A stretch of 64,000 nucleotides of DNA from Rubricella sp038526735 (GTDB lineage Bacteria; Pseudomonadota; Alphaproteobacteria; Rhodobacterales; Rhodobacteraceae). Below the pieces are notes generated by a model. It made no database searches. It was not told the origin of the DNA and saw only the letters and a list, made by a program, of their open reading frames with translations. Numbering within the stretch: the first letter of the stretch is position 1; every line of letters begins with the position of its first letter. Positions 17,375 to 26,077 of the stretch are shown here, piece by piece. The DNA lies in the NCBI GenBank assembly GCA_038526735.1, contig JBCBGM010000006.1, positions 13,462-77,461 on the forward strand. Direction: 5' to 3'. The translations under genes and the position numbers were made by a program.

Positions 17375-18535
17375 ATGGACCCGATTGGTTTTGGAGCAAT
17401 CTTTGCACGAGCTTTCGTGCTGTTTTGGCCGGTATGGATCGCCCTCTCTGTGGTGATGATCCCCAGCTTCCTGTTTCGCAAACAGCTGGGGCTTTACGGC
17501 TCCATCTACACCGCACCTTTGGGCATCTTTGGCCTTTTTCTGGTGATGTTCTGGGTGTTCACCGCACTCTTCGCAGAGTTGATCGCCCCGCTCGATCCGC
17601 TCGCCCAAATCTCTGGCATGAAGCGGGCCATTCCCGGCTCATTTGTCGGAGACGAAAGCCTTCCATACGACGTGTACCTCTTCGGAGGGGACAACCTTGC
17701 GCGGGATGTGTTCAGCCGCGTGGTGATCGGCTCCCAGACGGTGCTGGCAATTGCACCGGTTGCGACGCTCTTTGCCTTCATGGTGGGCATTACACTAGGC
17801 CTGCCCGCAGGCTTTTACGGCGGGCGGATCGATACCGTTCTGACCTTCCTCGCCAACCTCGTGCTCGCCTTCCCGGTGATCTTGCTCTTCTACCTGCTGG
17901 TGACGCCCGGCATTCGCGAGACCGGCATTCCGATCTACATGGCCGGGGTCTTGTTCCTCTTCCCGATCGTGTTTTTCGCGGTGTTCTTCTACTCGCGCTA
18001 CTCGACGCAGCCGCAGATTTTGCGATGGCAGTTGGCGGCGGTCTTTGTGCTCGGCGCGTGGATGTACGCGGGCCTGACGTTCAACGCAGACCCGCTGGGC
18101 ATCCTGTCAATGGACGCAAACACGCTCAACATCTTCGTCTCGGTTGTGTTCGTGAACTCGCCTACCGTCTTCCGGATCGTCCGGGGCCTCACACTAGACA
18201 TCAAAACCCGCGATTACGTGGCCGCTGCGCAAACCCGCGGCGAAAAACCCGCCTACATCATGCTGTGGGAGATTTTGCCCAACGCGCGCGGACCGCTGAT
18301 CGTCGATCTGTGCTTGCGCATCGGCTACACGACCATCCTCTTGGGAACCTTGGGCTTTTTCGGCCTCGGCGTGTCACCAGAATCGCCCGATTGGGGCCTC
18401 TCGATCAACGAGGGTCGTCAAATCTGGCGCTCGGTCGTACACGTGGCCCTGCCGCCGGCACTGGCCCTGATGACGCTGGTCTTGGGGCTGAACTTGCTGG
18501 CGGATAGCCTTCGCGAGCAGTCACTCAAAGACTAG
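17375..18535 (+). CDS. ABC transporter permease, DppC type
   Basis: A 386-residue permease with at least seven hydrophobic segments, longer than most DppC proteins (about 300) because of extra helices and loops before and inside the channel domain. FGGDNLARDVFSRVVIGSQ is the DppC signature (usually GTDxxGRDV), and the EAA coupling loop is RDYVAAAQTRGEKP. It is the last gene of the importer operon: no ATPase gene follows, and its stop overlaps that of convergent lpxB by four bases. The two ATP-binding subunits must be encoded elsewhere or be shared. Confidence 0.9.
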   Translation: MDPIGFGAIFARAFVLFWPVWIALSVVMIPSFLFRKQLGLYGSIYTAPLGIFGLFLVMFWVFTALFAELIAPLDPLAQISGMKRAIPGSFVGDESLPYDVYLFGGDNLARDVFSRVVIGSQTVLAIAPVATLFAFMVGITLGLPAGFYGGRIDTVLTFLANLVLAFPVILLFYLLVTPGIRETGIPIYMAGVLFLFPIVFFAVFFYSRYSTQPQILRWQLAAVFVLGAWMYAGLTFNADPLGILSMDANTLNIFVSVVFVNSPTVFRIVRGLTLDIKTRDYVAAAQTRGEKPAYIMLWEILPNARGPLIVDLCLRIGYTTILLGTLGFFGLGVSPESPDWGLSINEGRQIWRSVVHVALPPALALMTLVLGLNLLADSLREQSLKD

Positions 18536-19683
18536 GCGCGGCGCTCTAGGAAGCTCAAAACAGACCGGGCGGCGCGCTCTCCGGGGTCCGCGCCGCCCTG
18601 CCCCAGCTGAGTGAGCAGGTCGGCGAACGTGTCTTTTTGCGTGTTCGGTTGCGCAAGCACATCGCGGACCGACTCTGCAATCAAATCTGCGCGGCAGCGC
18701 TCTTGCAAAAGCTCCGGCACGACCTCGCGGCCTGCAAGGATGTTTGGCAGGCTCACATGCGCGCTGATCAGCATCTGCCGGATCACCGCCGCACTGAGCG
18801 GCGCCATGCGGTACGCAATCACCATCGGGCTGCCCGCCCGCATCAACTCCAAAGCCACAGTGCCCGACGCCGCGAGCGCGATATCTCCGGCGGCGAAGGC
18901 CACGCGCTTGCGGTGTTCCGCTTGCTCAGGCGGCATGTTCCGAGGGTCGAGCACAGTGACCGGAATGGGCCAGGGCTGCTGAGAAACGAGGTCCACCACA
19001 CCTTGTGCTGCGGGGAGCACGACGTGAGAGATATCCCCTTTCAACGCTTCAAGCGTTTCGCAAAACACCGGTGCAAGCCGCGTGACCTCACCCCGCCGAG
19101 AGCCGGGCAATAGGGTGAGCGTTGTGCCGGTCAAACCATGCTCCGCGCGAAACTGCGCGACCTCTTCTGCGGTTGGCTGCGGCTCGGCCACGATGGGATG
19201 ACCCACGAAATCGCAACTCACCCCCGCAGCCTGCATCAACGGCGGTTCCATCGGCAAAAGCGCCAACACATGATCCACGATCCGCGCCATCTTTTGAGCG
19301 CGTTTCGGGCGCCAGGCCCAAACGCTTGGTGCCACGTAGTGAATGGAGGGGATATCCGGCCGCGCCGCTTTGACCTTTTTCACCACCCGCAGGCAAAAAT
19401 CCGGGCTATCGATGGTGATCAGCGCATCGGGCGGATCAGCGAGGATCGCCTCAACCATCTGATCGCGGCGCGCCAAAAGGCCCCGCAGCTTTGGCAAAAC
19501 CTCCGTCAGCCCCATCACTGACAGCTCATCCATGGGAAAGCGGCTGGAGAGCTCGTGCCCCTGCATCAGCGGTCCACCAACACCATCAAACGCGATGTCG
19601 GGCACGTATTTGCGCAGGCCGGCCATCAAGGCCGCGCCGAGTTTATCGCCTGAAGCCTCCCCCGCGATGACGAAGACCTTCAC
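18532..19683 (-). CDS. lpxB: Lipid-A-disaccharide synthase
   Basis: Joins UDP-2,3-diacylglucosamine and lipid X to form the disaccharide of lipid A. The 383-residue GT19 protein starts KVFVIAGEASGDKLGAALM, the LpxB N-terminal signature, and has FDGVGGPLM, HYVAPSVWAWRPKRA and LLPGSRRGEV. It is peripheral to the inner membrane. The start codon is GTG, overlapping the lpxI stop as GTGA. It is the last gene of the minus-strand envelope run. Confidence 0.97.
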   Translation of the reverse strand: MKVFVIAGEASGDKLGAALMAGLRKYVPDIAFDGVGGPLMQGHELSSRFPMDELSVMGLTEVLPKLRGLLARRDQMVEAILADPPDALITIDSPDFCLRVVKKVKAARPDIPSIHYVAPSVWAWRPKRAQKMARIVDHVLALLPMEPPLMQAAGVSCDFVGHPIVAEPQPTAEEVAQFRAEHGLTGTTLTLLPGSRRGEVTRLAPVFCETLEALKGDISHVVLPAAQGVVDLVSQQPWPIPVTVLDPRNMPPEQAEHRKRVAFAAGDIALAASGTVALELMRAGSPMVIAYRMAPLSAAVIRQMLISAHVSLPNILAGREVVPELLQERCRADLIAESVRDVLAQPNTQKDTFADLLTQLGQGGADPGERAARSVLSFLERRA

Positions 19684-20504
19684 CCCTCAATCCCCCAAAT
19701 GAAGAGCCCCGCCTCATCGGCGGCTTGGAGCATTGAGGCGCGGTCGATCAACAGCAACCCTCCGGCACGCCCTGCAATTCCCTCAAGGCCCGCAGCGGCA
19801 GCGTTGCGCACGGTGTCTGGCCCAATCGCGGGTAGGTCAACGCGGCGCTCTTGGCCGTCTTTAGGCAGTTTGACGAGCACGCCACCAGAGGCCGCCGCGC
19901 CCTTGCGGCCATGCTCGCCGCGCAACGCGTTCAGCATGAAATCCGTGCCCTGCACCGTCTCCACCCCAAGGCAGAGACCTGCGCAGACCACACATCCCTG
20001 CCCGATATCGAGTGCTGCAGTGGTGGAGAGGATGCGCTCGGCAGTTGCGATATCCTGAAGCGCCGCCTCATTCGGGCGCGTGCGCGTGACAGCACCCGCC
20101 CGCAGCACCAACCCATCCAGAAACTGCTCCGGCGGCACCACCTCAAACCCCTCCGCCTCGAAAAACGCCACGACAGCGCGCAGGGCTGCGTCATCCCCTT
20201 TGCCGAGCTTGGGCAGCACGCGCGGGGCAAATCGGGCAAAGGTCGCGTCAAACTTTAGCGGATTGAGGCGCGGGCGTTCCATCCCCCCAGCCATGCAGAG
20301 CTGGGTGCAGCCAGCGTTGCGAAACGCCTCGACCACCCGGCCAAGCTTTTCAAACGGGGCGCGGATGTGCGGGTGATCGCTGGCCCAATCCGCCTCTGTG
20401 CCCTCAAACACTGCGACACAGTATGGGGTCGATGAAGCGCGCAATTCGTCCGCAATCAGCCTTGGCAGCGCCCCACGCCCGGCGATGAGCGCGACACCGG
20501 TCAT
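19680..20504 (-). CDS. lpxI: UDP-2,3-diacylglucosamine pyrophosphatase LpxI
   Basis: Hydrolyses UDP-2,3-diacylglucosamine to lipid X in alphaproteobacteria, in place of LpxH. The 274-residue DUF1009 protein begins MTGVALIAGRGALPRLIAD and has GKGDDAALRAVVAFFEAEGF and the C-terminal catalytic region VLVKLPKDGQERRVDLPAIGPDTV followed by a glycine-rich tail. The position between lpxA and lpxB is the family's usual setting. It overlaps lpxB by four bases. Confidence 0.95.
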   Translation of the reverse strand: MTGVALIAGRGALPRLIADELRASSTPYCVAVFEGTEADWASDHPHIRAPFEKLGRVVEAFRNAGCTQLCMAGGMERPRLNPLKFDATFARFAPRVLPKLGKGDDAALRAVVAFFEAEGFEVVPPEQFLDGLVLRAGAVTRTRPNEAALQDIATAERILSTTAALDIGQGCVVCAGLCLGVETVQGTDFMLNALRGEHGRKGAAASGGVLVKLPKDGQERRVDLPAIGPDTVRNAAAAGLEGIAGRAGGLLLIDRASMLQAADEAGLFIWGIEG

Positions 20505-20507
20505 GGC

Positions 20508-21308
20508 TCAGGCGGGCGTGGCAAGCGAACGGTCGCTCGCACCCGACACAAAGGCGACAATCTCCTGCACCTGCGCGTTCTCAGGGTAGTCTTTCGCCGC
20601 CTGACCGACGCGCTCGGCTAGCGTGCCCGTGCCGTCATGAAACATCGCCTGATAGGCCGCGCGGATCTGGTGCAGCTTTGCGCGGTCAAGGCCACTGCGC
20701 CGCAGACCCACGATGTTGAGGCCCGAGAGCCGCCCGCGCTCCCCCACGACCATGCCGTAGGGGATGACATCCGCCGTCACCATAGACACCGCACCAATCA
20801 TCGCGCCCCGGCCGATGCGGCACCATTGGTGCACGCCAGATTGCCCGCCGACGATCACGCCATCCTCGATGGTGCAATGCCCGGCAATCGCGGCGTTGTT
20901 CACCAGCACCACGTTGTTGCCGATCGTACAGTCATGGGCGACATGGCTGCCCAGCATAAAGAGGTTGTCATCGCCGATGCGGGTCACCCCCCCTCCGCCG
21001 GCGGTGCCGGGATTGATCGAGGTGGACTCGCGGATCATGTTGCGCGCGCCGATCACAAGCTCTGTCCGTTCGCCATCGTATTTGAGGTCTTGCGGCTGGT
21101 GCCCGACAGAGGCGAAGGGCCAGATTTGCGTGGCATCGCCCACCCGCGTGACACCCTCGATCACCACATGGGAGTGAAGCGTTAGCCCCTCCCCCAGCAC
21201 AACTTCCGGCCCGATCATGCAGAATGGGCCGACTGTCGTGCCCGCACCAATCGTTGCCCCCTCGGCCACCACCGCCGACGGGTGGATATCCACCGATGCG
21301 TGAATCAT
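20508..21308 (-). CDS. lpxA: UDP-N-acetylglucosamine O-acyltransferase
   Basis: First step of lipid A synthesis: transfers a 3-hydroxyacyl chain from ACP to UDP-GlcNAc. The 266-residue protein is a left-handed beta helix built of hexapeptide repeats up to about residue 190, with a helical C-terminus. The catalytic base is His125 in SHVAHDCTIGN, at the same number as in E. coli LpxA. It starts four bases inside the end of fabZ. Confidence 0.97.
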   Translation of the reverse strand: MIHASVDIHPSAVVAEGATIGAGTTVGPFCMIGPEVVLGEGLTLHSHVVIEGVTRVGDATQIWPFASVGHQPQDLKYDGERTELVIGARNMIRESTSINPGTAGGGGVTRIGDDNLFMLGSHVAHDCTIGNNVVLVNNAAIAGHCTIEDGVIVGGQSGVHQWCRIGRGAMIGAVSMVTADVIPYGMVVGERGRLSGLNIVGLRRSGLDRAKLHQIRAAYQAMFHDGTGTLAERVGQAAKDYPENAQVQEIVAFVSGASDRSLATPA

Positions 21309-21769
21309 CCGAGATCTGCGTCGATCATCGCGGTAAACTCGGCCTCGCAGACCTTTTTGCCCGCGACCATGCCGGTGCCTGCAAACTTCCAGGTTTTGGT
21401 TTTGCCGCCGCGCAGAACCTTTACATGCAGTTCCAGCACATCGCCGGGCTCTACGGGGGTGCGGAAGCGGGTCTTGTCGAGCCCCATGAAAAAGACCAAC
21501 GCCTCGCTGTCTTCCATCCCCATGGAGCGCGCTGCCAAAACAGCCGCCGTCTGCGCCATTGCCTCAACGATCAGCACGCCGGGCATCACGGGTTTGGAGG
21601 GGAAATGCCCCGTAAAATGCGGCTCGTTGTTGGTGACGCATTTGATGCCAACCGCACTCTCGCCCATCACGATCTCATTGACCTTATCGATCATCAAAAA
21701 CGGATAGCGGTGCGGGATCAGGCGCTTGATCTCGTCCAAAGATGCGGAAGGTGCTGCGTCAGTCATCAA
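21305..21769 (-). CDS. fabZ: 3-hydroxyacyl-ACP dehydratase
   Basis: Dehydrates 3-hydroxyacyl-ACP in fatty acid elongation and competes with LpxA for the same ACP substrates. The 154-residue hot-dog-fold protein contains LIPHRYPFLMIDKV and the active site HFTGHFPSKPVMPGVLIVEAM, with catalytic His55 and Glu69. Its ATG lies 24 bp after the skp-like gene. In many other alphaproteobacteria lpxD stands just upstream; it is absent here. Confidence 0.97.
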   Translation of the reverse strand: MMTDAAPSASLDEIKRLIPHRYPFLMIDKVNEIVMGESAVGIKCVTNNEPHFTGHFPSKPVMPGVLIVEAMAQTAAVLAARSMGMEDSEALVFFMGLDKTRFRTPVEPGDVLELHVKVLRGGKTKTWKFAGTGMVAGKKVCEAEFTAMIDADLG

Positions 21770-21793
21770 AGCCTCACAAGTCTTTGGAATTGG

Positions 21794-22375
21794 CTATTCG
21801 TCTGGCTCTATCGCGTCAAGCGACGGGCGCGCGCTCGCTTCATCAAGTCGCGCAATGACATGAAGCGTCACATCAAGTGATTGATCGGCAAGCAAAACAC
21901 TGCGGATGTCGAGCACGGCCTGCGCCCCGGTCTCTTGCAGAAGCTCGGCATAGATCGTGTTGAGTGCGCTGAAAAACTGCCGCTGAAAGCGCTCTGCATC
22001 CCGCGCAAAAGTGTCTGCCTCCAGATCTTGAGCACTGCGCGCGGCCTGCACGCGACGGTCGAAGTCTTCGGCACGGGCGACAAACTCGTCGCGCGGCAAC
22101 TCAAGCCGCAACGCTGTGAGCGCGCGCTCTTCTTCGGCAAACGCTGTAGAGACCGCATCCGAGCGCGCGATGACCTGCATCCGCCGCTCTTCGATTTGGG
22201 CGGTGACGGCGCGCCCCGTCTCTGACCGCTCAAAAACCCGGTCGGGATTAACGAGCAAGATGCTGGGGTCCACCGGAAGTGGGGGGAGAGTGCCCTGCCC
22301 CACGGCAGGCATCACAGTCAGCAGCCAAAGGCTAGAAGCGGCGACCAGCACCCAAACGGAAGGCTTCCTGCTCAT
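21794..22375 (-). CDS. OmpH/Skp-like periplasmic chaperone
   Basis: A 193-residue secreted protein. An N-terminal signal peptide (hydrophobic VWVLVAASSLWLLTVMPAVG) leads to a segment SILLVNPDRVFERSETG, the usual OmpH strand motif, and then to a long amphipathic helical region rich in Arg, Glu and Ala that forms the tentacles in Skp. It would hold unfolded outer-membrane proteins on their way to BamA. The ATG at 22375 lies inside the last 44 bases of bamA; an earlier in-frame start would read through more of bamA and lacks a signal peptide. Confidence 0.85.
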   Translation of the reverse strand: MSRKPSVWVLVAASSLWLLTVMPAVGQGTLPPLPVDPSILLVNPDRVFERSETGRAVTAQIEERRMQVIARSDAVSTAFAEEERALTALRLELPRDEFVARAEDFDRRVQAARSAQDLEADTFARDAERFQRQFFSALNTIYAELLQETGAQAVLDIRSVLLADQSLDVTLHVIARLDEASARPSLDAIEPDE

Positions 22376-24668
22376 CCCCAACCTGTCGCACGATTGCCCG
22401 GCCAAAGTCGACCCGTAAGGGCCCGATGACCGAGTCCCAAAAAATCGAGAAGCCCGCACCGACACGCGGCTTCGGGCTATCATCCACCGTAAAGGCGCCA
22501 CGCACGCCCGGCTCTGCCGGAACAGAAGTGGTGTCGAGACCCCACAAAGTGCCGAAATTCATGAAGAGCCCCCCATGCAACCCGCTATCAGGTCCCAAAC
22601 CTAGCGGGAACGAAGTCTGCACGCGGGTGATGTAGTAGAGGTTGCCGCCAAGGGCGGAGTCCACTTCGGTGGCACCAGAATTGTCGCGATCACGCGGGCC
22701 AACCCCGCCAAACGCGAACCCTCTAAAGCTCGACCCGCCGATAAAGAAGCGGTCGGTGATCGTCGTTTCAGAAGCGCTTTGCACAAAGCCAAACTCATGT
22801 TCGACGAAGAACGGGATGTCATCGGTAAAGGCCGAGTGCACCCGCACACGCGCCGTGCCCTTGAAATAATTTGCGGTGCCACCGAGCCCCGCAAGCTCTC
22901 CGGTGATGTTGAAGATATAGCCATCGGTGGGCGCGATGCGGCTGTTGCGGCGATCATAGGTGTAGCCCAACTCCAACGACGAGGTCACCGAAACACCCTC
23001 GTCATCTCGGATCAGTTTAGAGACAGTCTGGGTATCATTGGCGTCGAAGATTTCATCCTCAGAGATACGGTAGTTGATCTGCAACCGCCCTCTTTGGCTG
23101 ATCGGGAACCCGAGCGAGGGTTCAAATCCGACGTTGCGCTGCTGGAACGCTGCCGTCGCGCGGTCAAACTGTCGGTTGTAGACGTTGAGGCCGAGCGCCA
23201 GGTCGCGGTCGAGAAAACGCGGTTCTGTGAACGAGACACCCAGCGAGCGGCTCTCATCGTTGATCGACGTGTCAAAGGCCAGCCGCTGCCCACGGCCCAG
23301 AAGGTTGTTTTCTGCCAGACTGATGGCGGTTCCCAGCCCCGAGCTTGAGGAGAACGTGACACCAAAATTGATCGAACCGGTGAGCGTGTCCTCGACCTCT
23401 GCCCGCACAATGGCTTTGGAGGGTTCAGAACCTTGGCGCGTCGTCACATTCACCGTGCTGAAAAAGCCAAGCGCGCGCAGTTGGTCGGCGGTACGCTGGA
23501 TGGAGCGAGCATCAAACGCATCCCCCTCCACCAGTTCAAACTCGCGACGGATCACCCGGTCAAGCGTGCGCGTGTTGCCGATGATATCGATCCGCTCGAC
23601 AAAGGCGCGGGAGCCCTCCTCCACCTCAAAGACCACGTTCACGGTGAGCGTGTCTGGGTCCCGCTCGGTGCGGGGGCGGATCACGGTGAACGGATAGCCA
23701 AGCTCGCCCGCGAACCCATCCATCTCCACGATCGAAGACTCGATGAGGCTTTGGTTGAACGTCTCTCCGGGCGCAAAGGTCAGCCGCTGGCGCAACTGCG
23801 CAGCACTCAGCCCAGCCGTGCTGGAGACGACATCGACCGTGCCAAACCGATAGATCGGTCCTTCCTCCACGGTGAAGGTGATAAAAAAGCCATCTCGCGT
23901 CTCATTCAGCTCGGTCACGGTCGAGGAGATCTGAAAATCCGCGTGCCCCTCATTGAGGTAGAATTGGCGAAGCTGCTCCCGGTCCACCTCGATCCGGTCC
24001 GCGTTGAAGTTGTCGCTGCGAAAGAAAGTAGAGAACATCCCGGCCTGCCGGGTCGTGATCGCGTTTCGCAGGTCGCGGTCGCTAAAGCGGCGGTTCCCGA
24101 GGAAGATGATCCGCTCAACCTCTGATATTTCCCCCTCATCAATCTCAAAGACCACATCGACCCGGTTGTCGGGCTGGCGAATGATCACCGGATTGACCAC
24201 GGCATTGAACCGGCCCGCGGCCCGATACGCCTCGATAATCGCCTGCGCGTCAGACTCCACATCCGCCCGGCGAAACGCGCGACGCGGCTGTAAGCGGATT
24301 GCGGGTTCAAGCGCTGTGTCGGGGATCAGCTCATTTCCCTCAAACGCCACCTGGTTGATCGTGGGGTTCTCGACCACCGTGATGAGGATCCGCCCGCCAC
24401 GCGGCACGATCCGCACATCCTCAAACAGCCCGCTGGCAAAAACCCGCCGCAGTGCATCGTTGAGATCGGAGGGCGTAACCTCTTGGCCGACTTCGAGCGC
24501 CGAATACGCCTCGACGGTGATGGCATCCACGCGGCGCGTACCCTCCACCGTAATCTCTCGCACCACCACCGATTGGGATTGCGCCGCCAACGGGTGCACA
24601 AACACCACGCTCGTGCCCGCGAACAGGACCAGCCCAAACAGCATGATTAGCGTTCGGAAAGCACGCAT
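22332..24668 (-). CDS. bamA: Outer membrane protein assembly factor BamA
   Basis: Core of the BAM complex, which inserts beta-barrel proteins into the outer membrane. The 778-residue precursor has a signal peptide ending near AAQSQS, then five POTRA domains (about 33-345; the first starts VVVREITVEGTRRV), and a 16-strand barrel to the end. The chain closes with the aromatic C-terminal residue typical of outer-membrane barrels (RLGAGRRF). It lies between rseP and the skp-like chaperone gene, the order usual for proteobacteria. Confidence 0.97.
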   Translation of the reverse strand: MRAFRTLIMLFGLVLFAGTSVVFVHPLAAQSQSVVVREITVEGTRRVDAITVEAYSALEVGQEVTPSDLNDALRRVFASGLFEDVRIVPRGGRILITVVENPTINQVAFEGNELIPDTALEPAIRLQPRRAFRRADVESDAQAIIEAYRAAGRFNAVVNPVIIRQPDNRVDVVFEIDEGEISEVERIIFLGNRRFSDRDLRNAITTRQAGMFSTFFRSDNFNADRIEVDREQLRQFYLNEGHADFQISSTVTELNETRDGFFITFTVEEGPIYRFGTVDVVSSTAGLSAAQLRQRLTFAPGETFNQSLIESSIVEMDGFAGELGYPFTVIRPRTERDPDTLTVNVVFEVEEGSRAFVERIDIIGNTRTLDRVIRREFELVEGDAFDARSIQRTADQLRALGFFSTVNVTTRQGSEPSKAIVRAEVEDTLTGSINFGVTFSSSSGLGTAISLAENNLLGRGQRLAFDTSINDESRSLGVSFTEPRFLDRDLALGLNVYNRQFDRATAAFQQRNVGFEPSLGFPISQRGRLQINYRISEDEIFDANDTQTVSKLIRDDEGVSVTSSLELGYTYDRRNSRIAPTDGYIFNITGELAGLGGTANYFKGTARVRVHSAFTDDIPFFVEHEFGFVQSASETTITDRFFIGGSSFRGFAFGGVGPRDRDNSGATEVDSALGGNLYYITRVQTSFPLGLGPDSGLHGGLFMNFGTLWGLDTTSVPAEPGVRGAFTVDDSPKPRVGAGFSIFWDSVIGPLRVDFGRAIVRQVGDEQEAFRLGAGRRF

Positions 24669-24721
24669 CCTGTCGGCAGCCTCATCCTCAATGCGCGGGC
24701 GTGTGTCCGTCGGGCGTGGAG

Positions 24722-26077
24722 CTAGACGAAAGAGCTCAGGAGCCGCGCGATATCATTGTAGGTTGCGAACAACATCAATGAGAGAACGGTTGCAAGGCCT
24801 AACGCCCCGGCAATCTCCTGTGCGCGGCCCGGGGGCTGTTGACCAAAGATTGCCTCGTAGAGGTTGAACAAAAGATGGCCCCCATCGAGCACCGGAATGG
24901 GGAAGAGGTTCATCAATCCGATGGCTGTTGAGATCAGCGCAATCAGCATGATGAACTCCAGCGCACTGCGCGATGCCGTCTCGCCAGAGACCTGCGCGAT
25001 GCCCACGGGCCCCTGCAAATTGGTCGGAGAGATATCGCCCGAGATGATATGCGCGATCCCATCAATGGAGCCGGTGATCACACCAAAGGTCTGCTGCACC
25101 CCGAGGTTGACAGCTGTCAACGCGCCGGGCCGCTCAGTCGAGGGTTGCAGGTAGGTCCGCATCGAAACGCCGATGATCACCCGCTGCTCAAAGCTGCCAT
25201 CTGGAAGCTGCACATCTTCCAGCGTGGGGCGCATCGGCAGGGTCAGCAGCTCTGATCCACGCTGCACGGCCACCGAAAGCTCTTGGCCCTCAGAGGCCTG
25301 CACGATCCGCGCGAGGGACTGGAAATCAGGGGTTGGGGTGCCGTCGATGCTGACGATGAGGTCATCCACCTGAATGCCGGCACGGCTGGCGGCGGAGAGT
25401 GGGCGCACACCCACCACAAGCGGTGTTTCGATATTGTTGAGCGTTACGGTTTGGCGCTCGCCATGCCGCTCCACCCACAGATCAAAGGGCGGCTCAGCAC
25501 CCTCGGTGACCGTCTCTTCAAGCAGCTGGGAATAACTCTCCACCGGGACGCCATTCACCGAGAGAATGCGATCGCCAGAGAACAGCCCCGTCGCATCCTC
25601 CACCGCTGGCGGCAGCTCCCCGATCACCGGCTCGTCGGAGGCGATGCCCTGAAAACCGATCAGCGTGCTGTAAATGACGATCGCAAGAAGGAAGTTTGCG
25701 ATGGGTCCAGCGGCAATCGTGGCCGTCCGCGCCCAGAGCGGTGCGCCGTGGAAGGTGTGCCGCTTCGCCTCTGCATCCATATCTTCGAGTTCGCCGGAGA
25801 CCGTCGTGCTCGAGGCATCCGCGTCGCCTTTGAATTTGACGTAGCCACCCAGGGGCAGCGCCGCGATACGCCAGCGGGTGCCGTGTTTATCGACGCGGCC
25901 CACGAGCTCTCGGCCAAAGCCCAGCGAAAACACCTCTGCCTCGATCCCGCACCAGCGGCCGACGATGTAATGGCCGTACTCGTGCACGGCGACGACGATG
26001 CCGATGACCACCAGGAACGGCAGAACCGTTGTCAAAAAACCGCCCAGAACCGGAATTGTGCCGATAACCTCAAGCAT
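24722..26077 (-). CDS. rseP: Site-2 intramembrane metalloprotease RseP
   Basis: Cleaves anti-sigma factors and signal peptide remnants within the inner membrane. The 451-residue protein has the zinc motif HEYGH (32-36) in the first membrane helix, a FKGDADASS segment after the first loop, a PDZ region around 120-290 (SVNGVPVESYSQL and VSIDGTPTPDFQSL suggest two copies), and the second active-site motif NLFPIPVLDGGH near the C-terminus. The ATG at 26077 matches family starts; the frame extends 42 bases upstream into dxr without resemblance. It overlaps dxr by eight bases. Confidence 0.95.
   Translation of the reverse strand: MLEVIGTIPVLGGFLTTVLPFLVVIGIVVAVHEYGHYIVGRWCGIEAEVFSLGFGRELVGRVDKHGTRWRIAALPLGGYVKFKGDADASSTTVSGELEDMDAEAKRHTFHGAPLWARTATIAAGPIANFLLAIVIYSTLIGFQGIASDEPVIGELPPAVEDATGLFSGDRILSVNGVPVESYSQLLEETVTEGAEPPFDLWVERHGERQTVTLNNIETPLVVGVRPLSAASRAGIQVDDLIVSIDGTPTPDFQSLARIVQASEGQELSVAVQRGSELLTLPMRPTLEDVQLPDGSFEQRVIIGVSMRTYLQPSTERPGALTAVNLGVQQTFGVITGSIDGIAHIISGDISPTNLQGPVGIAQVSGETASRSALEFIMLIALISTAIGLMNLFPIPVLDGGHLLFNLYEAIFGQQPPGRAQEIAGALGLATVLSLMLFATYNDIARLLSSFV

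Noticed and set aside
17425..18507. A 360-codon frame inside the DppC-type gene
   Set aside because: Different frame of a clear membrane permease; Arg-rich, no membrane helices, no recognisable motif.
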